In this document: positions 1 through 7,246 of the stretch, in pieces
Layout: each line of letters begins with the position of its first letter
Numbering within the stretch: the first letter of the stretch is position 1
Assembly: GCA_016186095.1 (NCBI GenBank)
Contig: JACPMG010000023.1
Location: 1 to 43,363, forward strand
Origin: Candidatus Sungiibacteriota bacterium
Lineage (GTDB): Bacteria > Patescibacteriota > Minisyncoccia > Sungbacterales > HO2-52-23
Reading direction: 5' to 3'
Length of the DNA stretch: 43,363 nt
Notes under the pieces: model-generated
Seen by the model: only the letters and a program-made list of their open reading frames with translations
What the model was told of the DNA's origin: nothing
Database searches by the model: none
Position numbers and translations under genes: made by a program

Positions 1-79
1 CAACGAGAACGGCAATGATGCCGAGAGTCCGCAGAAGATTCTGTGGCGTCCCGGCCAGCCAATTCAGCCATGCATTCAT
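1..79 (-). CDS. N-terminal part of a membrane protein, cut by the window edge
   Basis: Only the first 26 codons are present. Reading the minus strand, an ATG at 79-77 lies 7 nt after a strong AGGAGG ribosome binding site (87-92). The peptide begins MNAWLNWLAGTPQNLLRTLG and continues IIAVLV, so it enters a hydrophobic segment that is probably a signal anchor or first transmembrane helix. Nothing more can be said about its function; the family cannot be identified from this fragment. Confidence 0.6.
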   Translation of the reverse strand, partial: MNAWLNWLAGTPQNLLRTLGIIAVLV

Positions 80-146
80 CTCCGCGCCTCCTTTCGTCAA
101 TTGGAACTGTAACTATATTATACCACCATTTATAGCTAAAAGTCAA

Positions 147-206
147 CCCCACACATAACTTACACTGCGCAAGGCGCGAATCTACTTGTGTAAGTTATGT
201 GTGGGG
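147..206. repeat. Perfect 19-bp inverted repeat with 22-nt loop
   Basis: CCCCACACATAACTTACAC at 147-165 is exactly reverse-complementary to 188-206. The loop contains a small GCGC-rich palindrome (TGCGCAAGGCGCG). No gene lies in it. It has no T-tract on either side, so it is not a typical terminator; it could be a small mobile palindrome (MITE-like) or the remnant of a transposon end. It sits between divergent genes. Confidence 0.7.
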
Positions 207-238
207 TCAAATGCTCTACATCTTCACCCACCAAAATT

Positions 239-263
239 TTGCCTAGCAAAACTTAGGCGGGCA
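239..263. repeat. Short GC-rich palindrome upstream of the CobO-like gene
   Basis: TTGCCTAGCAAAACTTAGGC followed by GGGCAA folds back (GCCTA with TTAGGC, TTGCC with GGCAA). It resembles in shape the short palindromes found inside genes elsewhere in this window. It ends 10 nt before the start codon at 274. Confidence 0.5.
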
Positions 264-273
264 ATCCGGCACT

Positions 274-864
274 ATGTTATATATTTTCACAGGTAACGGC
301 AAAGGCAAGACAACTGCGGCTCTGGGGCAGGCCGTGCGGGCTGTTGGCGAAGGGAAAAAGGTCTTGATGGTCCAATTTATCAAAGGGCCGTGGAAGTCGG
401 GTGAGGACGATGTTGAAGTTACACAGAAAGGCGTCATTCTGAGCGAAGCGAAGAATCCCAGAGATCCTTCGGTCGCTTCACTCCCTCAGGATGACAAGCG
501 CGGCATATTTAAGTTGGTAAAAATGGGCAAGGGTTTCGTGGGAATTATGGGTGACAAGCTACCGCGCGAGGAACATGAAAAGGCCGCGGAGGAAGCGCTT
601 GAGTACGCGCGAAAAGAAATTGAAGCAGGCAATTGGGATATAGTAATTCTTGACGAAATCAATAACGCCATTTCTCTCGGTCTCGTCGCCAAAGATAAAG
701 TTTTAGAACTATTAAAACTTAAACCTGATAACTTACACCTGATTTTTACCGGCCGCGATGCTCCGCAGGAATTTATTGACCGTGCTGATTTGGTCACCGA
801 GATGCGGGATAGCAAACATCCGTATAACAAGGGAGTAAAAGGAAAGAGGGGGCTTGAGTACTAA
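274..864 (+). CDS. CobO/BtuR-like P-loop ATPase (cob(I)alamin adenosyltransferase family)
   Basis: 196 residues. Walker A is GNGKGKTT at residues 8-15, right after the first beta strand (MLYIFT), which fixes the ATG at 274. The C-terminal half keeps the family features: a Walker B-like strand ending ILDEINNAI, and LIFTGRDAPQEFIDRADLVTEM. CobO enzymes transfer the adenosyl group of ATP to corrinoids; the family match is clear, but no other cobalamin gene is nearby, so the true substrate is unknown. Residues about 54-74 (GVILSEAKNPRDPS and following) are not part of the family fold: they are encoded by a 63-bp palindromic repeat inserted in frame (433-495). The next gene, comEC, starts 35 nt downstream from its own promoter. 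Confidence 0.8.
   Translation: MLYIFTGNGKGKTTAALGQAVRAVGEGKKVLMVQFIKGPWKSGEDDVEVTQKGVILSEAKNPRDPSVASLPQDDKRGIFKLVKMGKGFVGIMGDKLPREEHEKAAEEALEYARKEIEAGNWDIVILDEINNAISLGLVAKDKVLELLKLKPDNLHLIFTGRDAPQEFIDRADLVTEMRDSKHPYNKGVKGKRGLEY
433..495. repeat. 63-bp REP-like palindrome inserted in frame in the CobO-like gene
   Basis: The element opens GTCATTCTGAGCGAAGCGAA and closes with CTCCCTCAGGATGAC, an imperfect palindrome of the kind seen dispersed in many bacterial genomes. Its length is exactly 21 codons, contains no stop in the gene's frame, and encodes a peptide with SEAKNP. It lies between the first strands of the P-loop domain, where family members have a shorter surface loop. Confidence 0.8.
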
Positions 865-892
865 TTGAAAAAGTATTTATGTTTGTTACACT
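865..892 (+). promoter_or_regulatory. Putative promoter of comEC
   Basis: TTGAAA (865-870), 16-nt spacer, TACACT (887-892). Transcription would begin at about 899, the ATG of comEC, predicting a leaderless or nearly leaderless mRNA. No ribosome binding site is visible, which fits. Confidence 0.45.
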
Positions 893-898
893 TCCGCT

Positions 899-2425
899 AT
901 GACCAAATCGCGGATTTTTTTATTTTTGCTCCTGTCTTTTATCGCGGGCATCGCTGTGCGCTCGTTTCTCCCCGTACCTTATTTTTTGATGTGGCTGGGA
1001 CTGGTTGGCTCTTTGGCGGTTTCCTCGACGGGAATTTTTCGTAGGCAAAAAGTCATAGTAGTATATGGATTTCTCGTCGTGGCATTTTTAGCGGGCATTT
1101 TCCGGTTTGATCAAGTTGAGCAGTCGCGGCCTGATCTTTCACTATTTTACGGTAAGGCGCAGGAGATGGCCGGAATTGTCGTGGAAGATCCGGAACGTAC
1201 GGAAAAAGTAGAGCGCCTCACTCTGAAGGTTTCTGCGGTTGACTCGAGAGATGTTATGCCATTTCTGGCGTTGGTGACTTTGAGAAAATATCCGGAGTAC
1301 CATCTGGGAGATGAGCTGCGAGTCCGGGGTATACTTGAGCGGCCGGAAAACTTTTCCGACTTTGATTATATTTCTTATCTTTCGCGGCAGGATATTTATA
1401 GCACCGTGTCGTTTCCGATTATCGAGAGGGTCGGCGAGGGCAAGGGGAGCAAATTGAAGCTTTGGCTCTCAGGTATAAAGCATTCCTTTGAAGCAAAAAT
1501 TGACCGGGTTCTAAATGAGCCGCACGCGGCGTTTCTTAAGGGGCTTTTGTTGGGAGAGCGCAGTTCGCTTCCGCCGGATCTTGTGGAAAATTTTAAGCTG
1601 ACCGGAACTTCGCATATTGTTGCTTTGTCCGGCTACAACATCACCATGGTCGGCAGATTTTTTACCGCCGGGCTCCTCCTGCTCACGGTGCCTTTTCAGT
1701 TTTCTTTTTGGCTGGCAATTTTTGGCATCGGACTTTTTGTTTTGATGACCGGAGCTTCGGCCTCGGTGGTGCGCGCGGGAATTATGGGTATTTTGGTGCT
1801 GGTGGCCCGGCGCGAGGGAAGAATATATCATATGACCAACGCCCTGGCTTTGGCCGGAGCGGCCATGATTTTTCAAAATCCCAGAATTCTTCGTTTTGAC
1901 GCGGCGTTCCAACTATCGTTCCTGGCCACCCTGGGTCTGGTTTATCTTTCCCCGCGCGTTGAGCTATGGTTGGATAAAGTTAGCTCGCGGATGGCATTGG
2001 CTCGGGGGAAGATTCTTTTGAAAAAGGATCCCCTTGCCGAGCGCAGCAAACTTTTTCCTTTCAGGAGGATTTTAATTGAGACGCTTTCCGCCCAACTCAT
2101 GGTACTCCCGCTTCTTATTTATCTTTTCGGGCGCGTATCTATAATAAGTCCGATCACCAATATCTTAGTGCTTATAGCCGTGCCTTACGCGATGGCTACC
2201 GGTTTTGCTACCGGAATTGCCGGGTTTTGGTGGGAGCCGTTGAGTAGATTGCTGGGCTGGATAACATGGGTTTTGCTTGAGTATCAGATAAGAATTATAG
2301 AATTTTTTGCGAAAGTTCCCGCCGCTTCCATAAAATTTGAAAAATGGATGGCGGTGCTTGTTTTCACGGTTTATCTGACAATTTTTTGGCGGCTATGGAG
2401 AAGATCAAGAAGAACGCAAAATTAA
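899..2425 (+). CDS. comEC: ComEC/Rec2 channel domain (DNA uptake)
   Basis: 508 residues. An N-terminal hydrophobic pair of helices is followed by an OB-like region (about 80-170) and the Competence domain, recognisable from LLLGERSSLPPDLVENFK and HIVALSGYNITMVG, with about eight later transmembrane segments. ComEC forms the inner-membrane channel that imports one DNA strand during natural transformation. The usual C-terminal metallo-beta-lactamase domain is missing here and is encoded by the next gene, whose start overlaps the end of this one. No comEA or comF is seen in the window. In small-genome bacteria this pathway is a plausible route to nucleotides as well as to new genes. Confidence 0.9.
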   Translation: MTKSRIFLFLLLSFIAGIAVRSFLPVPYFLMWLGLVGSLAVSSTGIFRRQKVIVVYGFLVVAFLAGIFRFDQVEQSRPDLSLFYGKAQEMAGIVVEDPERTEKVERLTLKVSAVDSRDVMPFLALVTLRKYPEYHLGDELRVRGILERPENFSDFDYISYLSRQDIYSTVSFPIIERVGEGKGSKLKLWLSGIKHSFEAKIDRVLNEPHAAFLKGLLLGERSSLPPDLVENFKLTGTSHIVALSGYNITMVGRFFTAGLLLLTVPFQFSFWLAIFGIGLFVLMTGASASVVRAGIMGILVLVARREGRIYHMTNALALAGAAMIFQNPRILRFDAAFQLSFLATLGLVYLSPRVELWLDKVSSRMALARGKILLKKDPLAERSKLFPFRRILIETLSAQLMVLPLLIYLFGRVSIISPITNILVLIAVPYAMATGFATGIAGFWWEPLSRLLGWITWVLLEYQIRIIEFFAKVPAASIKFEKWMAVLVFTVYLTIFWRLWRRSRRTQN

Positions 2426-3279
2426 TCTCCCTTATTATTTTAGGCGCACTAGCTGTCGTTATTTGGTACGCGGTTTTCTATTTGGAGGGCCGCCAAAATC
2501 TTCTGGTATCATTTTTTGATATCGGGCAGGGGGACTCTGTTTTTATCGAGGTGCCCAGCGGGAACCAGATTTTGGTTGATGGAGGACCAAGCGATCGGAT
2601 TTTGGCAAAACTCGGGCGCGCTATGCCCTTTTGGGACCGCTCCATTGACCTTTTGATTCTGACGCATCCGCATGCCGATCACGTGACGGGGCTATTTGAG
2701 GTACTTAAACGATACGATATAGGAATGGTACTTGAGTCGGGCGCGGAATACAGCACGCCCGAATATAAAGAGTGGCACGAACTTCTGCAAAAGAAAAAAG
2801 TTCCGGTGGCGATTGCGCATGCGGGCGAGAAGCTGATTCTCGGGAAAGGCACCATACTTGATGTTCTCTCGCCGTGGGACAATTACGTGAGTGTTTCTTT
2901 GAAAAACCCGCATGATGCCAATATCGTCGGCCGGCTTACTTATGGGCAGAATTCGATCCTGCTTATGGGCGATGCCGAGAGGCCGATTGAACAAAGATTA
3001 TTATTTGAGTCCCTTAATTCTAAATTCATAATTCTTGATTCTGACATTTTAAAAGTTGGCCATCACGGATCAAAAACTTCGTCTTCGGAAGACTTCTTGC
3101 GCGTTGTATCGCCGAAGGTCGCGATAATACAGGCAGGCCGCAAAAATCGCTACGGTCATCCTACGCAGGAAGTTCTTGACCGTCTGGCCGCGGTTGGCGC
3201 GAAAATTTTGCGAAATGACTTGGAAGGGGATATATTCCTTGCGAGTGACGGCACAAGTTATTCAGTAAAAAGTAAATAA
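2395..3279 (+). CDS. ComEC-type metallo-beta-lactamase nuclease domain
   Basis: 294 residues from the ATG at 2395 (MEKIKKNAK), overlapping the comEC channel gene by 31 nt. One N-terminal transmembrane helix (about 9-28) is followed by the MBL fold: FDIGQGDSVFIEVPSGNQIL, the metal motif LTHPHADHVTG, LLMGDAE, and VGHHGSKTSSS. This domain is thought to degrade the non-transported strand during DNA uptake in ComEC proteins. Here it is a separate membrane-anchored protein, translated in a different frame, so the split is genuine and not a sequencing stop inside one frame; a frameshift artefact remains possible but the start and the helix look functional. A strong terminator follows directly after the stop codon. 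Confidence 0.85.
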   Translation: MEKIKKNAKLISLIILGALAVVIWYAVFYLEGRQNLLVSFFDIGQGDSVFIEVPSGNQILVDGGPSDRILAKLGRAMPFWDRSIDLLILTHPHADHVTGLFEVLKRYDIGMVLESGAEYSTPEYKEWHELLQKKKVPVAIAHAGEKLILGKGTILDVLSPWDNYVSVSLKNPHDANIVGRLTYGQNSILLMGDAERPIEQRLLFESLNSKFIILDSDILKVGHHGSKTSSSEDFLRVVSPKVAIIQAGRKNRYGHPTQEVLDRLAAVGAKILRNDLEGDIFLASDGTSYSVKSK

Positions 3280-3308
3280 AACGAGCTCCGTGGGGGGCTC
3301 GTTATTTT
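3280..3308 (+). terminator. Rho-independent terminator after the comEC pair
   Basis: Ten-pair stem AACGAGCTCC with GGGGGGCTCGTT (one G-U), four-base loop, followed by a TTATTTTG run. It separates the comEC unit from the convergent gene ending at 3314. Confidence 0.75.
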
Positions 3309-3313
3309 GATCT

Positions 3314-3763
3314 TTACTTTTCGCTGCTGGGTGGGCCTGGGGAAACCTCTGGTAAAACCGGAGACGTCCGCGACTTTAGGTTCTCTAGAAGAAGATTCAT
3401 GAGTCCGGCTAGGTCAGCGGTGGTAGCGCAGGAAGTGCTGGCGCAGTCGCCAAGTTCCGCGGGTGCGGGCGAGACAGCTATTCTTGAGAATTGCCATTCG
3501 TCTCGGGCCCGCTTCAGCGCTCTCTCATCATCGGAGACGAACACCACGTTTCGCCGCGCAATGTGCAAACCGTCAGTATGTATGGCCAACGCTGATAGCG
3601 TTGGGAATACTCTGATGGTGTCTATGCCCTCTGGTAATTGCGCCCCATACATCTTTACTGTCTTAATTCCTCTTTCCGCAAACCAATTCCATCGGTTTCC
3701 GCGTGGGGGCAGTTTTATCCCTTGGTTATGCAGATCAAGAACTAGAACCCATTTTGTATTCAT
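3314..3763 (-). CDS. Hypothetical protein, 149 residues
   Basis: I do not recognise this family. The N-terminus reads MNTKWVLVLDLHNQGIKLPP, a beta strand ending in acidic residues, and a second strand NVVFVSDDERALKRARDEW is followed by a helix; this is reminiscent of a Rossmann-like or HAD/NYN-like fold but lacks a full HAD motif I (DxDx). The C-terminal 35 residues are Pro/Ser rich and probably disordered. The start is supported by a GGGGGGAAGG purine-rich site (3770-3779 region) ahead of the ATG at 3763. It is convergent with comEC and divergent from the next kinase-like gene. The overlapping plus-strand frame here (3399-3818) is less protein-like. Confidence 0.55.
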   Translation of the reverse strand: MNTKWVLVLDLHNQGIKLPPRGNRWNWFAERGIKTVKMYGAQLPEGIDTIRVFPTLSALAIHTDGLHIARRNVVFVSDDERALKRARDEWQFSRIAVSPAPAELGDCASTSCATTADLAGLMNLLLENLKSRTSPVLPEVSPGPPSSEK

Positions 3764-3827
3764 CGGAACCTTCCCCCCGAAATTTATTAGTTTTTGTTCT
3801 ATTTCTGCAACGCAGTAGAGCGCTAGT

Positions 3828-3856
3828 TTGTTTTTGCCACCTTAATTTGGTACAGT
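3828..3856 (+). promoter_or_regulatory. Putative promoter of the adenylate-kinase-like gene
   Basis: TTGTTT (3828-3833), 17-nt spacer, TACAGT (3851-3856). The predicted start of transcription is about 5 nt before the ATG at 3868, again a near-leaderless message. Confidence 0.4.
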
Positions 3857-3867
3857 AGCAATATCAT

Positions 3868-4947
3868 ATGAAAAGTTTTTCCTTCCCCGTTTTTAAAACC
3901 AAAGTTGACGGAGTGCCGCAAAAATTTATGTTGGAGGATCCGGTAGAGCGCCGGAAGTATTTTGATTTAAAAGCCGGGGTGGATATTGAGAAACTGCGCG
4001 AGTATTTGCAAAAAGGAAATACATTTGTCGGCTTTCTCTTGGGACCCAAAAACTCGGGCAAAGGAACTTATACTAAACTTTTTATGGAGGCGGTTGGAGG
4101 AGAACATATCGCGCATATTTCGGTAGGGGATATCGTGAGAAGCGCTCATAAAGACCTCGGTGACGCCAAGAGTCGGAAAAATATGACGGAATTTCTAAGG
4201 CGGCGTTATCGCGGGTTTATTTCCATAGAAAAAAGTCTGGATGTACTTGAGGGTCGTGATACTAAAACCCTCCTTCCCACGGAAATAATCTTGGCGTTGG
4301 TGGAGCGCGAGATTGGCAAGCTTGGCCGCAAGGCGATTTTCATTGACGGTTTCCCCAGGAATCTTGACCAAGTTTCTTATTCGCTTTATTTTCGGGCGTT
4401 GATGGGATATCGTGATGACCCGGACTTTTTCGTATTTATTGATGTGCCGGAGGCCGTGATTGACGAGAGAATGAAATATAGAGTTGTTTGTCCGCAGTGT
4501 CAAACTCCCCGCAATACGAAACTGCTCCGAACCAAGGACGTGGAGTACGATGTAAAAACAAAAAGATTTTATCTTTTGTGTGACAATCCGGCCTGCAGCG
4601 GATTCGGGAAAAGCAGGATGTCTGCCAAGGAGGGAGACGATTTGGGAATTGGGGCCATACGCGAGCGGATTGAGGTTGATCAAAAGGTGATGGCTACTCT
4701 TCTTGAATTGCAGGGCGCGCCCAAAATATATTTACGAAATTCCGTGCCAGTAGACATGGCTAAAGAGTACATTGATGACTACGAAATTACTCCGGCATAT
4801 CGCTATGAGTTGGAGGATGACAAAGTTAAAATAGTTGAGGAGCCGTGGACAGTTAAAGATGAGGAAGGGAAAGTTTCGTATAGTTTATTGCCGGCGGCCG
4901 TAGCTTTATCATTGATAAAGCAGACCGCTCAAGTTTTGGGGTTGTAG
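3868..4947 (+). CDS. Adenylate-kinase-like nucleotide kinase with zinc-binding lid
   Basis: 359 residues, against about 215 for bacterial Adk. A 45-residue N-terminal extension precedes the P-loop GPKNSGKGTYTK (about 53-64). FIDGFPRNLDQVSY matches the NMP-binding/Walker B region of adenylate kinases. The lid carries VCPQCQ followed by CDNPAC, a CxxC...CxxxxC zinc knuckle, with a longer than usual insertion. A 60-residue C-terminal extension is acidic. The family transfers phosphate between ATP and nucleoside monophosphates. A second, shorter Adk lies in the ribosomal operon (32652-33275), so this copy may have another substrate or role. Followed by the structured repeat at 4956-5089. Confidence 0.75.
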   Translation: MKSFSFPVFKTKVDGVPQKFMLEDPVERRKYFDLKAGVDIEKLREYLQKGNTFVGFLLGPKNSGKGTYTKLFMEAVGGEHIAHISVGDIVRSAHKDLGDAKSRKNMTEFLRRRYRGFISIEKSLDVLEGRDTKTLLPTEIILALVEREIGKLGRKAIFIDGFPRNLDQVSYSLYFRALMGYRDDPDFFVFIDVPEAVIDERMKYRVVCPQCQTPRNTKLLRTKDVEYDVKTKRFYLLCDNPACSGFGKSRMSAKEGDDLGIGAIRERIEVDQKVMATLLELQGAPKIYLRNSVPVDMAKEYIDDYEITPAYRYELEDDKVKIVEEPWTVKDEEGKVSYSLLPAAVALSLIKQTAQVLGL

Positions 4948-4955
4948 ACTTTCTC

Positions 4956-5089
4956 GCCGCTATGCCTTTTCGGGTACGGCTATCGCCCCGACCAGCGCCG
5001 GGGCTCACCTCCGGTTTGCTCCCTTGCTCGCTCACTTCGTTCGCACCATGCCCGCTCGGTCGCAAAAGGCCCCTCAAAGGCATAACGGC
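4956..5089. repeat. Long structured repeat, copy A
   Basis: Terminal arms GCCGCTATGCCTTT (4956-4969) and AAAGGCATAACGGC (5076-5089) pair with one mismatch. Inside are a GCCCCG/CGGGGC hairpin (4985-5004) and a TTTGC/GCAAA pair. The blocks GTACGGCTATCG, CTCACCTCC, CTCGCTC and ACCATGCCCGCTCGG recur in the same order in copy B (32302-32459), whose arms have a different sequence but also pair with each other. No coding function; it causes a spurious N-terminal extension of the next gene if the first ATG is used. Confidence 0.75.
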
Positions 5090-5102
5090 TCGGTTAATGT
5101 TT

Positions 5103-6128
5103 ATGAAAGCAGTATTTTTTAAAAAGTCAGGCGGTCTGGACGTTTTCCAATACGGCGAACTTCCTACCCCAAAACCGCAAATGGGTGAAGCTCTTGTGCG
5201 AGTGCGAGCGGCTGGTCTGAATCGCCTTGATGTTTGGCTACGAGAAGATAAAGAAAACACCCGTAATATCCTCATGCCTCATATCTCCGGCTCGGATGCC
5301 GCCGGAGTTATTGAGGAAATAAATGGTGAAAGCTCGTTGAAAGTCGGGCAAGAAGTGGTTTTGAATCCAGCTATTCCCTGTGGTATTTGTTTGCGTTGCA
5401 AAAAAGGAGAGTTGTGCGAACTTGTTAAAATTTTCGGCGTCAAAAATCAGGGAAGCTACGCCGAATATATTACTGCTCCAATCTCGCAATTCTATCCAAA
5501 GCCCCAAAACATTTCTTTTGCTGAAGCGGCGGCATTTCCGCTAACATTTCTCACTGCTTGGCACATGCTCGTTGGGAGAGCAAATCTGCAAAAAGGCGAA
5601 ACAGTTTTTGTTTGGGGCGCGTCCGGCGGCTTAGGTTCGTCAGCTATTCAAGTAGCAAAATATCTTGGCGCAAAAGTTATCGCCGCCGCTAAGTCTAAAG
5701 AAGATGCAAAACAAATCCGCGAGATTGGCGCAGATGAAATTGTAATTTACACCGAAGGAAATGTTGAGAGTGCGATAAAAAATCTCACAAGTGATCTCGG
5801 CGTTGATGTAGTTTTTGAAAGTGTTGGTGAAAAGACCTGGAGTACGACGCTTGCTATGCTTCGCCCTTTCGGTCGTGTCGTCATCGCCGGAACAACAAGC
5901 GGCGATATGGGCACGCAAGATTTGAGCGATATTTACGTCCGCCAACTTTCGATCTTTGGAGCGAGGATGGGAACGAAAGAAGAATTTGAGAAAGTTTTAG
6001 AGCTTGTCGCGGCAGAAAAACTAAAGCCAATCATTGACAAAACATTCTCGCTCAAAGACGCGGTCGAAGCGCAGAAGCGAATGGTTGAAGGTAAGCATTT
6101 GGGCAAAATTGTTTTAGAAATACTATGA
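5103..6128 (+). CDS. Zinc-type medium-chain dehydrogenase/quinone oxidoreductase family
   Basis: 341 residues from the ATG at 5103 (MKAVFFKKSG), the usual family start; longer readings run into the structured repeat. An N-terminal GroES-like domain contains GHxx-like PHISGSDAAG and a structural zinc site CGICLRCKKGELC (about 95-107). The Rossmann domain has the dinucleotide motif GASGGLGSSAIQVAK (about 172-186), and the C-terminus ends with the typical KHLGKIVLEIL. Likely an NADPH-dependent reductase or alcohol dehydrogenase; the substrate cannot be told. Its stop overlaps the start of the Dcd-like gene by 4 nt (ATGA), so the two, and the Nudix gene after them, form a translationally coupled trio. 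Confidence 0.85.
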   Translation: MKAVFFKKSGGLDVFQYGELPTPKPQMGEALVRVRAAGLNRLDVWLREDKENTRNILMPHISGSDAAGVIEEINGESSLKVGQEVVLNPAIPCGICLRCKKGELCELVKIFGVKNQGSYAEYITAPISQFYPKPQNISFAEAAAFPLTFLTAWHMLVGRANLQKGETVFVWGASGGLGSSAIQVAKYLGAKVIAAAKSKEDAKQIREIGADEIVIYTEGNVESAIKNLTSDLGVDVVFESVGEKTWSTTLAMLRPFGRVVIAGTTSGDMGTQDLSDIYVRQLSIFGARMGTKEEFEKVLELVAAEKLKPIIDKTFSLKDAVEAQKRMVEGKHLGKIVLEIL

Positions 6129-6664
6129 TTTTAGGCATAGATGAAATTCATAGATTGATAGACGAGATTAAACTTCTCGAAAATCTTTCGGAGAGAGAAT
6201 TAACCACTCCCGAAGGAGCGGGAATCGATTTACGTTTGGATAAATTATTTCGATTGGAAGGAAAGGGATTTTTGGGAATTGATGAGCGTGAGACCCCCAA
6301 AGGAATTTTGGTTGGTGAGTACGACCCGGACAAAAAATCTTCAGTAACATTAAATCCTGGCGACTATTTTCTTACGGAAACCGTTGAGAAACTCAATATG
6401 CCGTTGAATCTTCTTGCCATAGTAAAGCCGCGCACCACTCTGCAGCGCTCCGGTATAATAACTCGCGTTTCTGTAGCTCATTCGGGATACTCCGGCACGA
6501 TCCACCCAGCTCTTTTTAATGCTGGTCCGGTACCGGTAGAAATTGAGCTGGGGGCGCGCTATGTCCATGTCATGTTTTTTGAAGTTAAAGGGAAAAGCAA
6601 TCCTTATCGCGGCCAGTGGCAAGGGGGACGAGTAGATACCAGTGGTCGCGAAACACAAGTATGA
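6125..6664 (+). CDS. Dcd/dUTPase-superfamily protein (dCTP deaminase-like)
   Basis: 179 residues. GAGIDLRLD (31-39), KPRTTLQRSGI (101-111), GYSGTI (121-126) and a C-terminal YRGQWQGG are the dCTP deaminase pattern. These enzymes convert dCTP to dUTP (or dUMP) for thymidylate synthesis. However, where Dcd proteins have the catalytic glutamate (consensus LExxN), this protein has PALFN, i.e. Ala129. The dUTPase catalytic aspartate is not obvious either. It may therefore be a nucleotide-binding protein without deaminase activity, or use another residue. Both ends are joined to neighbours by ATGA overlaps, and the next gene is a Nudix hydrolase, which suggests a nucleotide-pool or sanitising role. 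Confidence 0.8.
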   Translation: MILGIDEIHRLIDEIKLLENLSERELTTPEGAGIDLRLDKLFRLEGKGFLGIDERETPKGILVGEYDPDKKSSVTLNPGDYFLTETVEKLNMPLNLLAIVKPRTTLQRSGIITRVSVAHSGYSGTIHPALFNAGPVPVEIELGARYVHVMFFEVKGKSNPYRGQWQGGRVDTSGRETQV

Positions 6665-7143
6665 GTGAGGAGCAAAAACTTGACCCGCGTCTGCATTTTG
6701 TCGTTGCAACTGCCATTATTGTAAGGGACGGCAAGTATTTGATTGTGAAGAGGGCGCCGAATGAAAAAGCGTTTCCTAACAAATGGTCAGTCCCCGGCGG
6801 AAAATTGGTGCTTCATGAATATTCGCATCTCCCCAAGACCACTCCTACTCACCCTCAATGGTATAACGTAGTAGATTTTGTGTTGAGAAAGGAAGTACGC
6901 GAGGAGGTGGGCTTAGAAATTGAACGTTCAAAATATGTCTGCGACTTGGTTTTTATAAGACCCGATGGGTATCCGGTGGTCACGTTATCTTACTGGGCGC
7001 CATACAAAAGCGGCGAGGTCGTTTTGAATCACGAGCTTAGCGATTTTGCCTGGGTTACTTTGGAGGAGGCGAGAAATTATGATTTCATTGAAGGTATTTG
7101 GGACGAAATCAGGCAGGTGGAGGAGATGTCACAAAAAACTTAA
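6661..7143 (+). CDS. Nudix hydrolase with an insertion inside the Nudix box
   Basis: 160 residues from the ATG at 6661, which overlaps the stop of the Dcd-like gene (ATGA). The beta strand FVVATAIIVRDGKYLIVKR and WSVPGGKLVLHE begin the Nudix box; the helix KEVREEVGLEIE ends it. In the standard box (GX5EX7REUXEEXGU) seven residues separate the first Glu from the RE pair; here about 28 do, and the R is Lys. Such insertions occur in GDP-mannose and related sugar-nucleotide hydrolases, but the substrate here is unknown. A clear terminator follows. Confidence 0.85.
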   Translation: MSEEQKLDPRLHFVVATAIIVRDGKYLIVKRAPNEKAFPNKWSVPGGKLVLHEYSHLPKTTPTHPQWYNVVDFVLRKEVREEVGLEIERSKYVCDLVFIRPDGYPVVTLSYWAPYKSGEVVLNHELSDFAWVTLEEARNYDFIEGIWDEIRQVEEMSQKT

Positions 7144-7165
7144 ACAAAAAATATTTCCGGTGAGC

Positions 7166-7194
7166 TTAAAAAACGCGCCTTGCGCGTTTTTTAA
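7166..7194 (+). terminator. Terminator after the dehydrogenase-Dcd-Nudix unit
   Basis: Perfect stem TTAAAAAACGCG / CGCGTTTTTTAA with a 5-nt loop (CCTTG). It is symmetrical, so it could stop transcription in both directions. Confidence 0.85.
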
Positions 7195-7246
7195 ATTTCT
7201 GGTAAGACAACATCAGCTTCTTCCGTCATAAATAAGGAGTTTACAG

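Noticed and set aside
3399-3818. Plus-strand open frame of 139 codons opposite 3314-3763
   Set aside because: It has no ribosome binding site and an improbable composition; the minus-strand frame has a purine-rich site and strand-helix pattern.
4962-5102. Longer N-terminus of the dehydrogenase
   Set aside because: The extra residues are encoded by structured repeat A and match nothing in the family; MKAVFF at 5103 is the usual start.
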